Positions 1 through 8,635 of a stretch of 64,000 nucleotides of DNA are shown piece by piece. Source of the stretch: Litoribacillus peritrichatus (lineage in GTDB: Bacteria; Pseudomonadota; Gammaproteobacteria; Pseudomonadales; Litoribrevibacteraceae); NCBI RefSeq assembly GCF_039537985.1, contig NZ_BAABBN010000007.1, forward strand, positions 682,001 to 746,000, in the 5' to 3' direction. Position 1 is the first letter of the stretch; each line of letters begins with the position of its first letter. Below the pieces are notes generated by a model. That model had not been told where the DNA came from. It worked only from the letters and a program-made list of their open reading frames with translations, and did not search any database. Both the position numbers and the translations under genes were made by a program.

Positions 1-1
1 A

Positions 2-850
2 GTTGAAGGCATCGTGCTGGATGACACTGAACAGGCTTCGGTGGCCGGAGTTAAAATGGCCGATGGCCACATCATTAAATGCGACTCTGTGATCAGTGGT
101 TGTGGTTGGTATAACACCCAAAAGCTGTTACCTGAAAATGCATTACCTGCTATTAATAAAGAGGTTGCTCCGCAACAGATCGAACCTTCGGCCTGCCATA
201 TTTGTTTGTACGTTGGCTTTGAAGAATCTCCTCAGGCGTTAAAGATTCCAACCAATAACCTGTGGGTTCATCGATCAGAGAATTACGATGCCGATTGCGC
301 ACAGTTGACTGAGGGGGCCACTACTGACTTGCCGTTTGTGTACATTTCGAGTTCTGCTGCGCGTGACTCCACCTGGAACCAACGTTACCCGGACAAAGCG
401 GTCATGGAATTGGTTGCGGTGATTCCTTATCGTGAGTTTGAGCCTTGGTCAGGCACCGACTGGGGCAAGCGAGGCGACGACTATGAAGCGAAGAAAGAAT
501 ACTGGAGTGAAAAGCTACTGCTGACTTTGTATCAGCACTTCCCTCAGCTGAAAGGAAAAGTGACTTATTATGAGTTGTCTACGCCACTTTCTACTGAACA
601 CTTCATGAACTACCCGCGTGGTGAAATTTACGGTTTGGCTCATACTCCGAGACGATATCAACAAGAAGGGTTGAAACCGACCACCAATATTCATGGGCTT
701 ACTTTGGTCGGACAGGATGCGCTGACATCGGGGGTGGTGGGTGCCGCTATCTCGGGAGCAATTGGTGCCGGTGAAATTCTTGGCGCTGATACCAAACGGA
801 CACTGATGCGGCCGGTTAAGTGGCTTACATCCTGGGTCAAAACGGTATGA
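2..850 (+). CDS. FAD-dependent oxidoreductase, phytoene-desaturase-like (5' truncated by window edge)
   Basis: The reading frame is open from base 2, so the true start and the N-terminal FAD-binding Rossmann fold lie outside the window; 282 residues are visible. The first visible stretch (VEGIVLDD, then an acidic/hydrophobic ADGHIIKCDSVISGCG segment) resembles the part of CrtI/retinol-saturase-like flavoproteins where the second nucleotide-binding strand ends in an S/AxxG motif. The C-terminus has the family signature GLTLVGQDALTSGVVGAAISG-like region, which in relatives contacts FAD. I infer a redox enzyme acting on a hydrophobic substrate; the substrate cannot be read from the sequence. The gene ends 99 bp before the dGTPase gene and may belong to a separate transcript. 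Family call is firm, function is not. Confidence 0.7.
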   Translation, partial: VEGIVLDDTEQASVAGVKMADGHIIKCDSVISGCGWYNTQKLLPENALPAINKEVAPQQIEPSACHICLYVGFEESPQALKIPTNNLWVHRSENYDADCAQLTEGATTDLPFVYISSSAARDSTWNQRYPDKAVMELVAVIPYREFEPWSGTDWGKRGDDYEAKKEYWSEKLLLTLYQHFPQLKGKVTYYELSTPLSTEHFMNYPRGEIYGLAHTPRRYQQEGLKPTTNIHGLTLVGQDALTSGVVGAAISGAIGAGEILGADTKRTLMRPVKWLTSWVKTV

Positions 851-949
851 AGCCAGCTTTTGGTTGTCGATTAGCCGGTTAGGTTTTAGAGTAGGAGGCG
901 ACGGAGCACTTTTATACGGAATACTTTTATCTCGGGTTGAGGTTGTAAT

Positions 950-2284
950 ATGACAATGAAATGGGAGTCCTTGCTTTCCAGAGAGCGTTTGGGGAAATTA
1001 GCCATCACTGAGGCTGAACTGGCCCGGTCCCCGTTTCATAAAGACCATGATCGTATTGTGTTTTCGGGGGCGTTTCGCCGCTTGGGTAAAAAAACACAGG
1101 TGCACCCTGTGGATGAAAACGATCACGTCCATACTCGGTTAACCCACAGTCTGGAAGTGGGTTGTGTGGGACGCAGCTTAGGGACCCGGGTGGGAGAATA
1201 TTTAAGTGAAGCTACGCCGGAATGGGTCCAACCGGATGACATCGGGGTGATTGTTCAGGCGGCGTGTCTTGCTCATGACATCGGTAACCCTCCGTTTGGC
1301 CACAGTGGTGAAGACGCCATTCGTCACTGGTTTCATGAGGCGGATGAGAAAGGCATGTTGACTGAGCTGTCGGAGGCAGAGAAAAATGATCTGCTGAATT
1401 TTGAAGGCAATGCTCAAGGGCTAAGAATTCTGACTCAATTAGAGTATCACCTGTTTGACGGAGGGATGCGGTTAACGTATGCGACGTTGGGGGCTTATTT
1501 AAAGTACCCCTGGACGTCGCTTTGTTTAGAGAATAACCCGGCCAATAAGGGAAAATACGGTTGTAATCAGTCTGAACTGGAGATCATGAAAGCGATCGCC
1601 GATAAGCTTGGCTTGATTCAACTGAGTGATGACACCTGGTGTCGTCATCCGTTGGTGTATCTCATGGAGGCGGCCGACGATATTTGTTATGCCTTGCTGG
1701 ATCTGGAAGACGGTTTAGAAATGAACATTCTTCCATATGATGAAATCGAGCAGCTGATGTTTGATCTGTTGCAAGGAGATATTCCGGAAACCTATCGTAA
1801 AATTAATGACACAGGCACCGGTCGTCGTAAGTTATCTATGCTTAGGGGAAAAGCCATCGACCATTTGGTGTCGGCAACGGCAAAAACCTTCATTGAGAAG
1901 CAAGATGATATTTTGAATGGTCGATTGCAGGGCGACTTGGTGGATCACTTGCCGGAACGAGCAAAAACCTGCGTGTTGGCTGCAAAAAATATGGCCAAAG
2001 AACGAATTTTTAACAGTCGAAATAAAACCTTGTTGGAAGTGGGTGCTTATTCTGTGCTGGAGGAGTTGATGTCTGCGTTTTGTGGGGCTGTGCATCAATT
2101 TAATCAGGGTCAGGGATTAAGCTATAAAAATAAGAGAATCATTGACTTAATGGAGTATCGCGCTCCTCAGGAAGATTGGAGTTTGTACCAGTGTTACATG
2201 CGTGTGATTGATTTCATTGCCGGAATGACCGATCGATATGCAATTACAATGGCACAACAAATTTCAGGTCGACCGTTGGGGTAA
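950..2284 (+). CDS. dgt: dGTPase (deoxyguanosinetriphosphate triphosphohydrolase) family protein
   Basis: This 444-residue protein belongs to the HD-domain dNTP triphosphohydrolases, which split dGTP and other dNTPs into the nucleoside and triphosphate and so help control dNTP pools. The metal-binding HD signature is visible: His66 in RLTHSLEV, His109-Asp110 in CLAHDIGNPPFGHSGE and a later Asp around 243 in MEAADDICYALLD. The N-terminus has the usual SRER...RSPFHKDHDRIVFSGAFRRLGKKTQV segment in which Arg and Gln residues contact substrate. The ATG start is preceded by GAGG at suitable spacing. It is shorter than E. coli Dgt (about 505 residues), so it could be a dGTPase-like protein with other dNTP preference. 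A 69-bp gap separates it from the flavoprotein gene downstream. Confidence 0.85.
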   Translation: MTMKWESLLSRERLGKLAITEAELARSPFHKDHDRIVFSGAFRRLGKKTQVHPVDENDHVHTRLTHSLEVGCVGRSLGTRVGEYLSEATPEWVQPDDIGVIVQAACLAHDIGNPPFGHSGEDAIRHWFHEADEKGMLTELSEAEKNDLLNFEGNAQGLRILTQLEYHLFDGGMRLTYATLGAYLKYPWTSLCLENNPANKGKYGCNQSELEIMKAIADKLGLIQLSDDTWCRHPLVYLMEAADDICYALLDLEDGLEMNILPYDEIEQLMFDLLQGDIPETYRKINDTGTGRRKLSMLRGKAIDHLVSATAKTFIEKQDDILNGRLQGDLVDHLPERAKTCVLAAKNMAKERIFNSRNKTLLEVGAYSVLEELMSAFCGAVHQFNQGQGLSYKNKRIIDLMEYRAPQEDWSLYQCYMRVIDFIAGMTDRYAITMAQQISGRPLG

Positions 2285-2353
2285 TTTCAAATACATTGTC
2301 GCATCATAAATTGATATGACCATTCAGTCAGGGTGTTGAAAGGAAGCGAAGGA

Positions 2354-3712
2354 ATGCCAAGATCTTTAAAAGTGGCTGTCATTGGGGCAGGTGCGTCCGG
2401 AGTAGCGACCGCTTATTATCTTAAACAAGCCGGGTACAGTCGGGTGACCTTGTTTGAGCGGGATGAGCGCATTGGTGGCAAGTGTCTGACCTTTAAAGCA
2501 GGCGAACATGAGTTCGATTTAGGCGCAAACTACATCACGCCTTATTACAAAGAAGTGCTTAAAATTGCTGAGCAATTAAGCCTGAAAACTAAGCCTGCTC
2601 CTCAACGTAAATCTTTCGACCTTTCGACCGGAAATTACCTGAATACGCTTCGAACAACGCTGATGGGTAAATCCAAAATAGAGTTTGGTTTAGCGTCCGC
2701 TAAATATCTTTATCTAATGTTCAAGTATCGAAAAAAAATCGACACCCCCGGATTTGCTGAATTAGAAAAGTGCCCTGAATTGTGCCACCCGTTTGGAAAA
2801 TGGTTGGACATTAACGGCATGTCCATTTTGCGTCAACTGTTTTTAATTCCGGTGACTATCTTTGGTTACGGCTCGCTGGATGACGTGCCCACGCCTTACG
2901 TCATGAAATACATGGATGCCAAGAACTTTATATTACTGGCTAAAGTAGGCGCCGGGTTATCCAAAGAATGGCCAAGGCATTTTGAAGATGGTTATCAGGG
3001 CTTTTTGGATGCCATCATTCGGTCCGAACAGCTGGATGTTCGTTTAAACGCTCATATTGTGTCTATTAAACGCACCCCTTCGGTGGTGGTTGGCCTGGCA
3101 GACGGCTCTTTGCATGAATTTGACCGGATTGTACTGGCTTGCCCTTTTGAGCAAGTCCTGCCTGTGTTGTCCGATGCCACCAAACACGAACGGGATTTGT
3201 TCAGCCGTATTAAGTATCGTGATTATTATGTGACGGCGTGCGATGTCGAGGGCATGTTGGACATTACCACGGATGAACTTCAGTTACCTCCGGCCAAGCC
3301 CTTACCTGGCATCGGCCACCCTTGGGGCGTCGTCAAATTCTGGAAAGAGTCGGACATCAACCTGTTTTTTACGGTCGCGGATAAAGATGGCTTAAAAGAT
3401 GCCTTTAATGCCACCTCCCGTACTAATTCGGTTGAGATATCTCCGAATGTAGTGGAGGCGAATATCCGTGCTGATGTGAAGAAAATGGGAGGAAAGTTTA
3501 ACGGTGTTGTCCGACAACAACTTTGGACGACTTTTTTCCCCCATGTTGAAGCGGCTGATTTATTGGATGGGTATTATAAAAAGCTGGAAGCTCAACAGGG
3601 AACGCTGAATACTTATTATGTGGGTGCACTGGTCGCACTAGAGCTGGTGGAACCCATCTTTAATTACAGTAAATCTCTGGTAAGTACTCACTTTAGTAAA
3701 GTAAACGACTGA
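2354..3712 (+). CDS. FAD/NAD(P)-binding oxidoreductase (flavin amine-oxidase-like), first of two paralogues
   Basis: The 452-residue protein opens with a dinucleotide-binding fold: VAVIGAGASGVATAYYL carries GxGxxG, followed by an acidic strand end (LFERDERIGGKC) with the GG motif that contacts the FAD pyrophosphate. The remainder is typical of amine-oxidase/protoporphyrinogen-oxidase-like flavoproteins, with a second nucleotide-binding strand (DRIVLACPFEQVLPVL). I chose ATG at 2354 because AGGAAG sits at proper spacing; a GTG at 2333 in the same frame would add 7 residues before the fold. It is followed after 17 bp by a clear paralogue (same length class, same GAGxxG start, and a matching FGYGSLDDVPTPYVMKYM / MGYGRFSEIPTLYVLKYL block). 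Substrate unknown. Confidence 0.75.
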   Translation: MPRSLKVAVIGAGASGVATAYYLKQAGYSRVTLFERDERIGGKCLTFKAGEHEFDLGANYITPYYKEVLKIAEQLSLKTKPAPQRKSFDLSTGNYLNTLRTTLMGKSKIEFGLASAKYLYLMFKYRKKIDTPGFAELEKCPELCHPFGKWLDINGMSILRQLFLIPVTIFGYGSLDDVPTPYVMKYMDAKNFILLAKVGAGLSKEWPRHFEDGYQGFLDAIIRSEQLDVRLNAHIVSIKRTPSVVVGLADGSLHEFDRIVLACPFEQVLPVLSDATKHERDLFSRIKYRDYYVTACDVEGMLDITTDELQLPPAKPLPGIGHPWGVVKFWKESDINLFFTVADKDGLKDAFNATSRTNSVEISPNVVEANIRADVKKMGGKFNGVVRQQLWTTFFPHVEAADLLDGYYKKLEAQQGTLNTYYVGALVALELVEPIFNYSKSLVSTHFSKVND

Positions 3713-3729
3713 CGGCTCAGGGAAGAAAA

Positions 3730-5046
3730 ATGTCAAAATTAAGAAGAATACTCGTCGTGGGTGCCGGTTCTGCCGGTTTGTCTGCTGCCTGGTATTTGAA
3801 GCAAAAAGGCTATCAGTACGTGGATGTGGTTGAAGCGTCTGATCGTGTCGGCGGTAAGTGTAAGTCGGTCAAACACGAGGGATTGCCATACGAGGTGGGC
3901 GCTTTTACGGTCACGCCCGGTTACCGAAATGTCAGGAAAATCGCCAGAACGTTCGGCGTTGAGCTGGAAGCGCAACCGCCGCGCCACGCATTCTCTATGC
4001 GGCGAAAACAGGTGATGAATATTAAAGATGCAATGTTGAAGGATTTCACCTTCTTCACTTTGTTCGTGTCTGTGGTGCGTTATTATTGGAAGTTGCTTCG
4101 TTATCGAAGTGCGCTCACCAAACCGGGGTTGTCTTCTACCGGTTCGAAACAGTCCTATCAGGAATTGAGCCAACCGTTTCAGGCGTGGCTGGTTGAGAAC
4201 AAAATGTTAGGTTTGCAGGGATTATTCCGGATTACGATTACGGATATGGGTTATGGCCGCTTTTCTGAAATCCCGACGCTGTACGTATTGAAGTATCTGA
4301 ACTTCTGGAACTTTACTACGCTGTTAATATACGGCAGTGGTTTTGGTAAGAAAATGCCCAAACGTTTTCGTCATGGATTTGAATCTTTGTGGCAGGCGGT
4401 GGCTACCTCTCTGAATGTCAGCCTAAAAACGGAAATTACATCCATTCAGCGAGGTGAAAAAATCACCGTTGAAATGTTAAAGAAAGGCGCAAACCCAGCC
4501 CATGATAAACTGGAAACCCGGTTGTATGATGCCTTAATTATTGCCTGCCCGCCTGATCGGCTGGCTGACGTGATGGACTTTGATCAGCAAGAAAAAAGCC
4601 TGGTGACTCGCTTTAAATACAGCCCGTATGTTGTGAATATCTTTAAAGTTTCGGGTATGCCTAATGAAGTTATTGGTGCCATTAATGAAGAAAAGATCGG
4701 TGACCCTAAAGAAATTATGAAACCCTGGGCGCAAGGCGAAGGGGCCGTTGCTTACAGTGTTCAGAAGGGGGATTTGAAAGACGAAGAGATTATTGAGAAG
4801 GCTCGTCAATCAATCACTACCTTATATCGCCATTATCCTGTTAAAGTGGGCGAGCATTTTCATACGGAAAAATGGCAATATTTTCCTCACGTTTCATCGC
4901 AAGACATAGGCAAAGACGACTTCTACGGAAAGTTTGAAGAAATGCAGGGGCAAAAAGGTACATACTATACTGGCAGTTACTTATCATTTGAAACGGTTGA
5001 GTTGGCGGTCAGTTATTCCAAGCAGCTTATTAAACGGTACTTTTGA
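3730..5046 (+). CDS. FAD/NAD(P)-binding oxidoreductase, second paralogue
   Basis: The 438-residue protein begins RRILVVGAGSAGLSAAWYLKQ, a GxGxxG FAD-binding motif, followed by VVEASDRVGGKCKSV, which parallels the upstream protein. The two share block order along their length, so they arose by duplication, but they have diverged well beyond a recent copy. No signal peptide or transmembrane helix is apparent, suggesting a cytoplasmic enzyme. The stop codon is only 3 bp before the start of the hybrid histidine kinase gene, so the three genes are almost certainly translated from one mRNA. The reaction cannot be assigned; possible roles are oxidation of amines, lipids or prenyl compounds. Confidence 0.75.
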   Translation: MSKLRRILVVGAGSAGLSAAWYLKQKGYQYVDVVEASDRVGGKCKSVKHEGLPYEVGAFTVTPGYRNVRKIARTFGVELEAQPPRHAFSMRRKQVMNIKDAMLKDFTFFTLFVSVVRYYWKLLRYRSALTKPGLSSTGSKQSYQELSQPFQAWLVENKMLGLQGLFRITITDMGYGRFSEIPTLYVLKYLNFWNFTTLLIYGSGFGKKMPKRFRHGFESLWQAVATSLNVSLKTEITSIQRGEKITVEMLKKGANPAHDKLETRLYDALIIACPPDRLADVMDFDQQEKSLVTRFKYSPYVVNIFKVSGMPNEVIGAINEEKIGDPKEIMKPWAQGEGAVAYSVQKGDLKDEEIIEKARQSITTLYRHYPVKVGEHFHTEKWQYFPHVSSQDIGKDDFYGKFEEMQGQKGTYYTGSYLSFETVELAVSYSKQLIKRYF

Positions 5047-5049
5047 GTT

Positions 5050-7368
5050 ATGGACTTAACAGAAAGTGCATTAGAACACGAGACAGATTCGGATGAGGCA
5101 AGACAAAAAGGGCTAAAATCCCTGAAACGTCATGCCATCACCCGGCTTATTGGCATGTCTTTATGCACAGGGTTGTGCGTTGCGGTTTTGTATCTCCAGA
5201 TGAACCAGTCTCTCTGGGGGTGGGCCATTTGGGCTTACGCTACTTTTCTTCATACTCCTTTATGGTATTTCGCTTGTCGTCAGAGCAATGACATTCTAAA
5301 AGCAGAGCGTTTAATCATGCGTTTTGACTTTTTTATCTTTGGCCATTTCATGGCCATGGCCCACTTTCAACCCTGGATTGTGTTTTCTCTGTTGATGGTG
5401 ACCACGATTAATTCCCTGGTCGGGGCCGGTCTGAAATTCTATCTTTTGGCATTGCCTTGTCTGGCTTTAGGTGCGGCGGCTACGATCCCGTTCGAAGGCT
5501 TTATGTTTGAGCCCGAATCTTCCGTCGCCATTATGTTCATTTGTATGACGGGCGTGACCTTGTATATGGGGTACACCGCGTATGTGGCTGGCCGTTCGTT
5601 GCACGATTTAAGACGCAGCCGGCGCCAGATTACTGAACAAGCCACTGCACTTCAGCTTTCGAATGAATGCCTGGAGCAGAGTATTCAGGATTTGAAGCAA
5701 ACCAGTTTTGCTTTGGCTCAATCAGAACAAGAGCGTATTGCGGCCGAAATTCGCGAAAAAACCAAGGCTGCATTCCTGGCCAATATGAGCCATGAACTCA
5801 GAACACCGATGAACGGAGTCATGGGGATGCTCAGTTTATTAAAGGGAACCAAGCTGGACGATGAACAAAATAACTACGTTCGGACAGCAGATAACTCAGC
5901 CAATTCATTGTTGTTATTGTTGGACGACATTTTAGATTATTCCAAACTGGAAGCCAGCAATATTGGGCTGGATAATGATCTGTTTGAGATCGAAACTTTG
6001 GTGGAAGAAGTGCTTCAGATTTTTGGAGAAGAAGCGTTGGCCAAAGATGTTGATCTTGTTTATTGGCACGATTACGGAATTCATTACGCCTTACGCGGTG
6101 ACCCTCATCGCCTGAAGCAAGTGTTTACGAATCTACTGGGTAATGCCATTAAATATACGCCGAAAGGGCACATTATTGTTCGTTCCAGAATAGTAGGGGA
6201 AGACCCGGAAAGTTACCGCATACGCTTTGAAGTGGAAGACACAGGTATCGGTATTTCCGAGTCCAAGCAAAGCCAGGTATTTGATGCTTTTTATCAGGTG
6301 GATCAGTCCGAGTCGAGAAGCTACGGCGGTGCCGGTCTTGGTTTGGCTTTGTGCCGACAGATATTACGCCACATGGACGGCATCATAGGTTTGGAATCCG
6401 AGCTGGGTAATGGCAGTACCTTCTGGTTTGAAGTGGCGCTTGAGAAGCACCCTGAGCGGCTGTATTCACTGAAACCGAATTACGATGGTGTCATGCTGGT
6501 GGCTGATAGTAATGTTATCAGCCGGGATAACTTAAGGCACCGAGCCAAGGCGCTGGGTTGTGATGTCATTGCTGTATCACAGTGGCAGGAAGCCGAAGCA
6601 TTATTGGAGCGAGAGCATAATGATGTGATCTTGCTGGTGGATCTTGATATTACCGAGTCCGATGAATTCAGACTTTGGCGCACGGCAGGCGGGCGCAAAG
6701 AGCTGAGCTGGGCGCTGATGGGGTGTGCCAGCCGTCGTTATAACTTACCGGATTGGCTGAAAGGCTTATCGCCTCAGTTCATCAGTAAGCCAATACGACA
6801 GAATGAACTGGCTCAGTATCTGGTTATGCAAAAACCAATGAAGGTGCAGGTTTCAGGTTTGTCTGCGGGTCAGCTGGACGAACACGTTCATCCGGCTCAA
6901 AGTGTGAATCAATTTTTAGCCAGTCACTTATTTAATAGTGGCATTGTTGATAGTTCATTTGGGCAAGGTCAACACATACTGGTGGTGGAAGATAACAAAG
7001 TAAATCAACGAGTGGCTGTTGCCAGGCTCCAGAAGATGGGCTTTCTGGTGGACGTTGCCGACCACGGTGAGCAAGCGGTGTCCATGGTGACTTCCTGCTG
7101 TTACGATCTTGTGTTTATGGATTGTCAAATGCCGATCATGGACGGCTTTGAAGCCACTCGAGAAATTCGCTCTTTGGAATCGACGGGTCGAATCTCTAAT
7201 ATGCCGATCATTGCAATGACCGCGCATGTTATGACTGAAGATAAAACCAAATGTCTTGAAGCCGGTATGGATGACTTTTTAAGAAAGCCGGTGACCCAAG
7301 AGCAATTGGTTAAAACCATGAGAAAGTGGCTCGCGGTTACCGCTCAGGATGGCAGTTTACAAGCCTGA
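5050..7368 (+). CDS. Hybrid sensor histidine kinase / response regulator
   Basis: This 772-residue protein has an N-terminal membrane part (about five hydrophobic segments between residues 35 and 185) instead of a recognisable periplasmic sensor domain, then a coiled linker (about 190-240). The dimerisation/phosphoacceptor domain carries NMSHELRTPMNG with His248. The ATPase domain shows the N box (NLLGNAIKYTPKG), G1 (EDTGIGI) and G2 (GGAGLGLALCRQI). A degenerate receiver-like domain follows (about 480-590), with VADSN where the acidic pocket should be. A canonical receiver comes last (VVEDNKVNQRVA, phosphoacceptor Asp691 in MDCQMPIMDGFEATREIR, conserved Lys in LRKPV). The partner output protein is not encoded nearby. 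Sharing an operon with two flavoproteins suggests, but does not prove, a redox or lipid signal. Confidence 0.88.
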   Translation: MDLTESALEHETDSDEARQKGLKSLKRHAITRLIGMSLCTGLCVAVLYLQMNQSLWGWAIWAYATFLHTPLWYFACRQSNDILKAERLIMRFDFFIFGHFMAMAHFQPWIVFSLLMVTTINSLVGAGLKFYLLALPCLALGAAATIPFEGFMFEPESSVAIMFICMTGVTLYMGYTAYVAGRSLHDLRRSRRQITEQATALQLSNECLEQSIQDLKQTSFALAQSEQERIAAEIREKTKAAFLANMSHELRTPMNGVMGMLSLLKGTKLDDEQNNYVRTADNSANSLLLLLDDILDYSKLEASNIGLDNDLFEIETLVEEVLQIFGEEALAKDVDLVYWHDYGIHYALRGDPHRLKQVFTNLLGNAIKYTPKGHIIVRSRIVGEDPESYRIRFEVEDTGIGISESKQSQVFDAFYQVDQSESRSYGGAGLGLALCRQILRHMDGIIGLESELGNGSTFWFEVALEKHPERLYSLKPNYDGVMLVADSNVISRDNLRHRAKALGCDVIAVSQWQEAEALLEREHNDVILLVDLDITESDEFRLWRTAGGRKELSWALMGCASRRYNLPDWLKGLSPQFISKPIRQNELAQYLVMQKPMKVQVSGLSAGQLDEHVHPAQSVNQFLASHLFNSGIVDSSFGQGQHILVVEDNKVNQRVAVARLQKMGFLVDVADHGEQAVSMVTSCCYDLVFMDCQMPIMDGFEATREIRSLESTGRISNMPIIAMTAHVMTEDKTKCLEAGMDDFLRKPVTQEQLVKTMRKWLAVTAQDGSLQA

Positions 7369-7403
7369 GTTGTTAAACTGGAAGCCTTAACTTCAGCGAT
7401 TTG

Positions 7404-7426
7404 AAAGCCTCCTTGGGAGGCTTTTT
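7404..7426. terminator. Intrinsic terminator between convergent genes
   Basis: A perfect 9-bp stem (AAAGCCTCC at 7404-7412 with GGAGGCTTT at 7416-7424) has a 3-nt loop and runs into T residues. It ends the kinase operon. The A/T-rich arms make it usable from both strands, and its 3' arm abuts the stop codon of the opposite-strand DTW gene. Confidence 0.85.
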
Positions 7427-8063
7427 ATTGGCTGGGTGTTTCTGGCTGATGCTGGGATACTCGTTGTTGCCAATGCTCTATCATCGCCTGTTGTGCTTGT
7501 AGCAGAGGGTTGTAGTCGGTTTTTTGGATGATATTGTGTTTGTCTTCCAGTTGTTGCAGCCCGTAACAGATGGCCTCCAGTGTGGATAAGTGTTGATCCG
7601 ACGGTGACTTTCGGTGTGTGTATTGGTTGATGTAACGATCAAGGTGGCACCGGGGTAAGCCGTGCAACATGGGATGCGTGTGGTAAATCTTATTGGCCTT
7701 TTTCCAGGTGCCGTCTAAAACAATCAAAGCCGGTTTTTTAGCCTTGCTGCTTGTTTTCTGAGGCACAGGTGTCTTTGGTGAAAGGTTCGAAAGAGGTTGT
7801 TGCTCCGCCGGTTCCGGGTACAGTAAAACGGGATCGCATTTCGATAAAATAGTATTCAGGGCCGTTTCAAAGTTTTTGTCGCAAATAAGAGTACTTTCTG
7901 CCAGACACAAATGGGCGAGTTGAGCGGTGCCTTTCGGGTGATGGCGTTCTTTGCTGTGCTGAAGAATAAATACATGGAACGGATTATTAATGGGCGTAAT
8001 CAGGCGGCACAGGCAGCGGGACTGAGGTCGGTGGCAGTGGTTACAATAAGAAGCGTGATTCAT
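7425..8063 (-). CDS. DTW-domain protein, probable tRNA-uridine aminocarboxypropyltransferase
   Basis: The 212-residue protein has an N-terminal zinc-ribbon-like cysteine cluster (CNHCHRPQSRCLC, residues 7-19) and the motif that names the family, DGTW, within LIVLDGTWKKANKIY. Characterised DTW proteins (E. coli TapT/YfiP, human DTWD1/2) transfer the aminocarboxypropyl group of S-adenosylmethionine to tRNA uridines (acp3U). By family this protein should modify tRNA; the target position is not known here. It is near the usual size. The start codon overlaps the start codon of the divergent GNAT gene (shared CATG), so neither gene has a spacer for a promoter or Shine-Dalgarno site outside the other's coding sequence. 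Confidence 0.82.
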   Translation of the reverse strand: MNHASYCNHCHRPQSRCLCRLITPINNPFHVFILQHSKERHHPKGTAQLAHLCLAESTLICDKNFETALNTILSKCDPVLLYPEPAEQQPLSNLSPKTPVPQKTSSKAKKPALIVLDGTWKKANKIYHTHPMLHGLPRCHLDRYINQYTHRKSPSDQHLSTLEAICYGLQQLEDKHNIIQKTDYNPLLQAQQAMIEHWQQRVSQHQPETPSQ

Positions 8064-8568
8064 GTTTGAAGTGGTTTCGGTTGCGTACGCCGATCGGCAA
8101 AAGTTTATTCAATTCTATAAGACTCATCGCGAGAAGATCAAAGTTCATCGTTCGGATTTGTGTTATTTATTGTTGAACGAGAAAGAGGCTGTGGCGGCTG
8201 TGAAATTTGTGCGTCTTCAGAACGACCTTTGGTTGTTGAGAAACATGTTGGTCGGAGCGGATCGCAGAAATGGTGGCATTGGGCACCGGTTTTTGACGGA
8301 GCTTGAGGTGATTATGTCGGATTTGAAAGAAGGCTCCAGCGGCTTGTATTGTTTTCCCTGGTCGCATTTGACCGATTTTTATTGTGCTCATGGGTTTTCA
8401 TGTTTTTCCGATGTTGACGGGAATGTGATTGAAAACAGATCTCATCAGCCACTCCATTCTGCCATCACCAGCAGGTATCAAACTTACCTGAAAAGGGGTC
8501 TCAAAATATCCCTTTGTCGGAGGGATGCAAAAATCTTAAAGCTTGTTGATGAAACCGTTAATAATTAG
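8062..8568 (+). CDS. GNAT-family N-acetyltransferase
   Basis: The 168-residue protein has the GNAT core: a strand leading to LLRNMLVGADRRNGGIGHRFLTELE, where R-R-N-G-G-I-G matches the acetyl-CoA pyrophosphate-binding loop (Q/RxxGxG/A). A later FYCAHGFSCFSDVDG segment corresponds to the C-terminal 'Y..GF' element of the family. The acceptor (amino acid, peptide or drug) cannot be inferred. It starts inside the first codon of the opposite-strand DTW gene, and its only ribosome-binding candidate is a weak AAGAAG within that gene. The two may be linked through tRNA/translation biology, but that is only suggested by adjacency. Confidence 0.75.
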   Translation: MFEVVSVAYADRQKFIQFYKTHREKIKVHRSDLCYLLLNEKEAVAAVKFVRLQNDLWLLRNMLVGADRRNGGIGHRFLTELEVIMSDLKEGSSGLYCFPWSHLTDFYCAHGFSCFSDVDGNVIENRSHQPLHSAITSRYQTYLKRGLKISLCRRDAKILKLVDETVNN

Positions 8569-8635
8569 GTTGTAGGTTCTAGAAATTAAAATTACTGTTC
8601 GATCAATACGGAATTCGAAAAGTGAGATATGCGAG

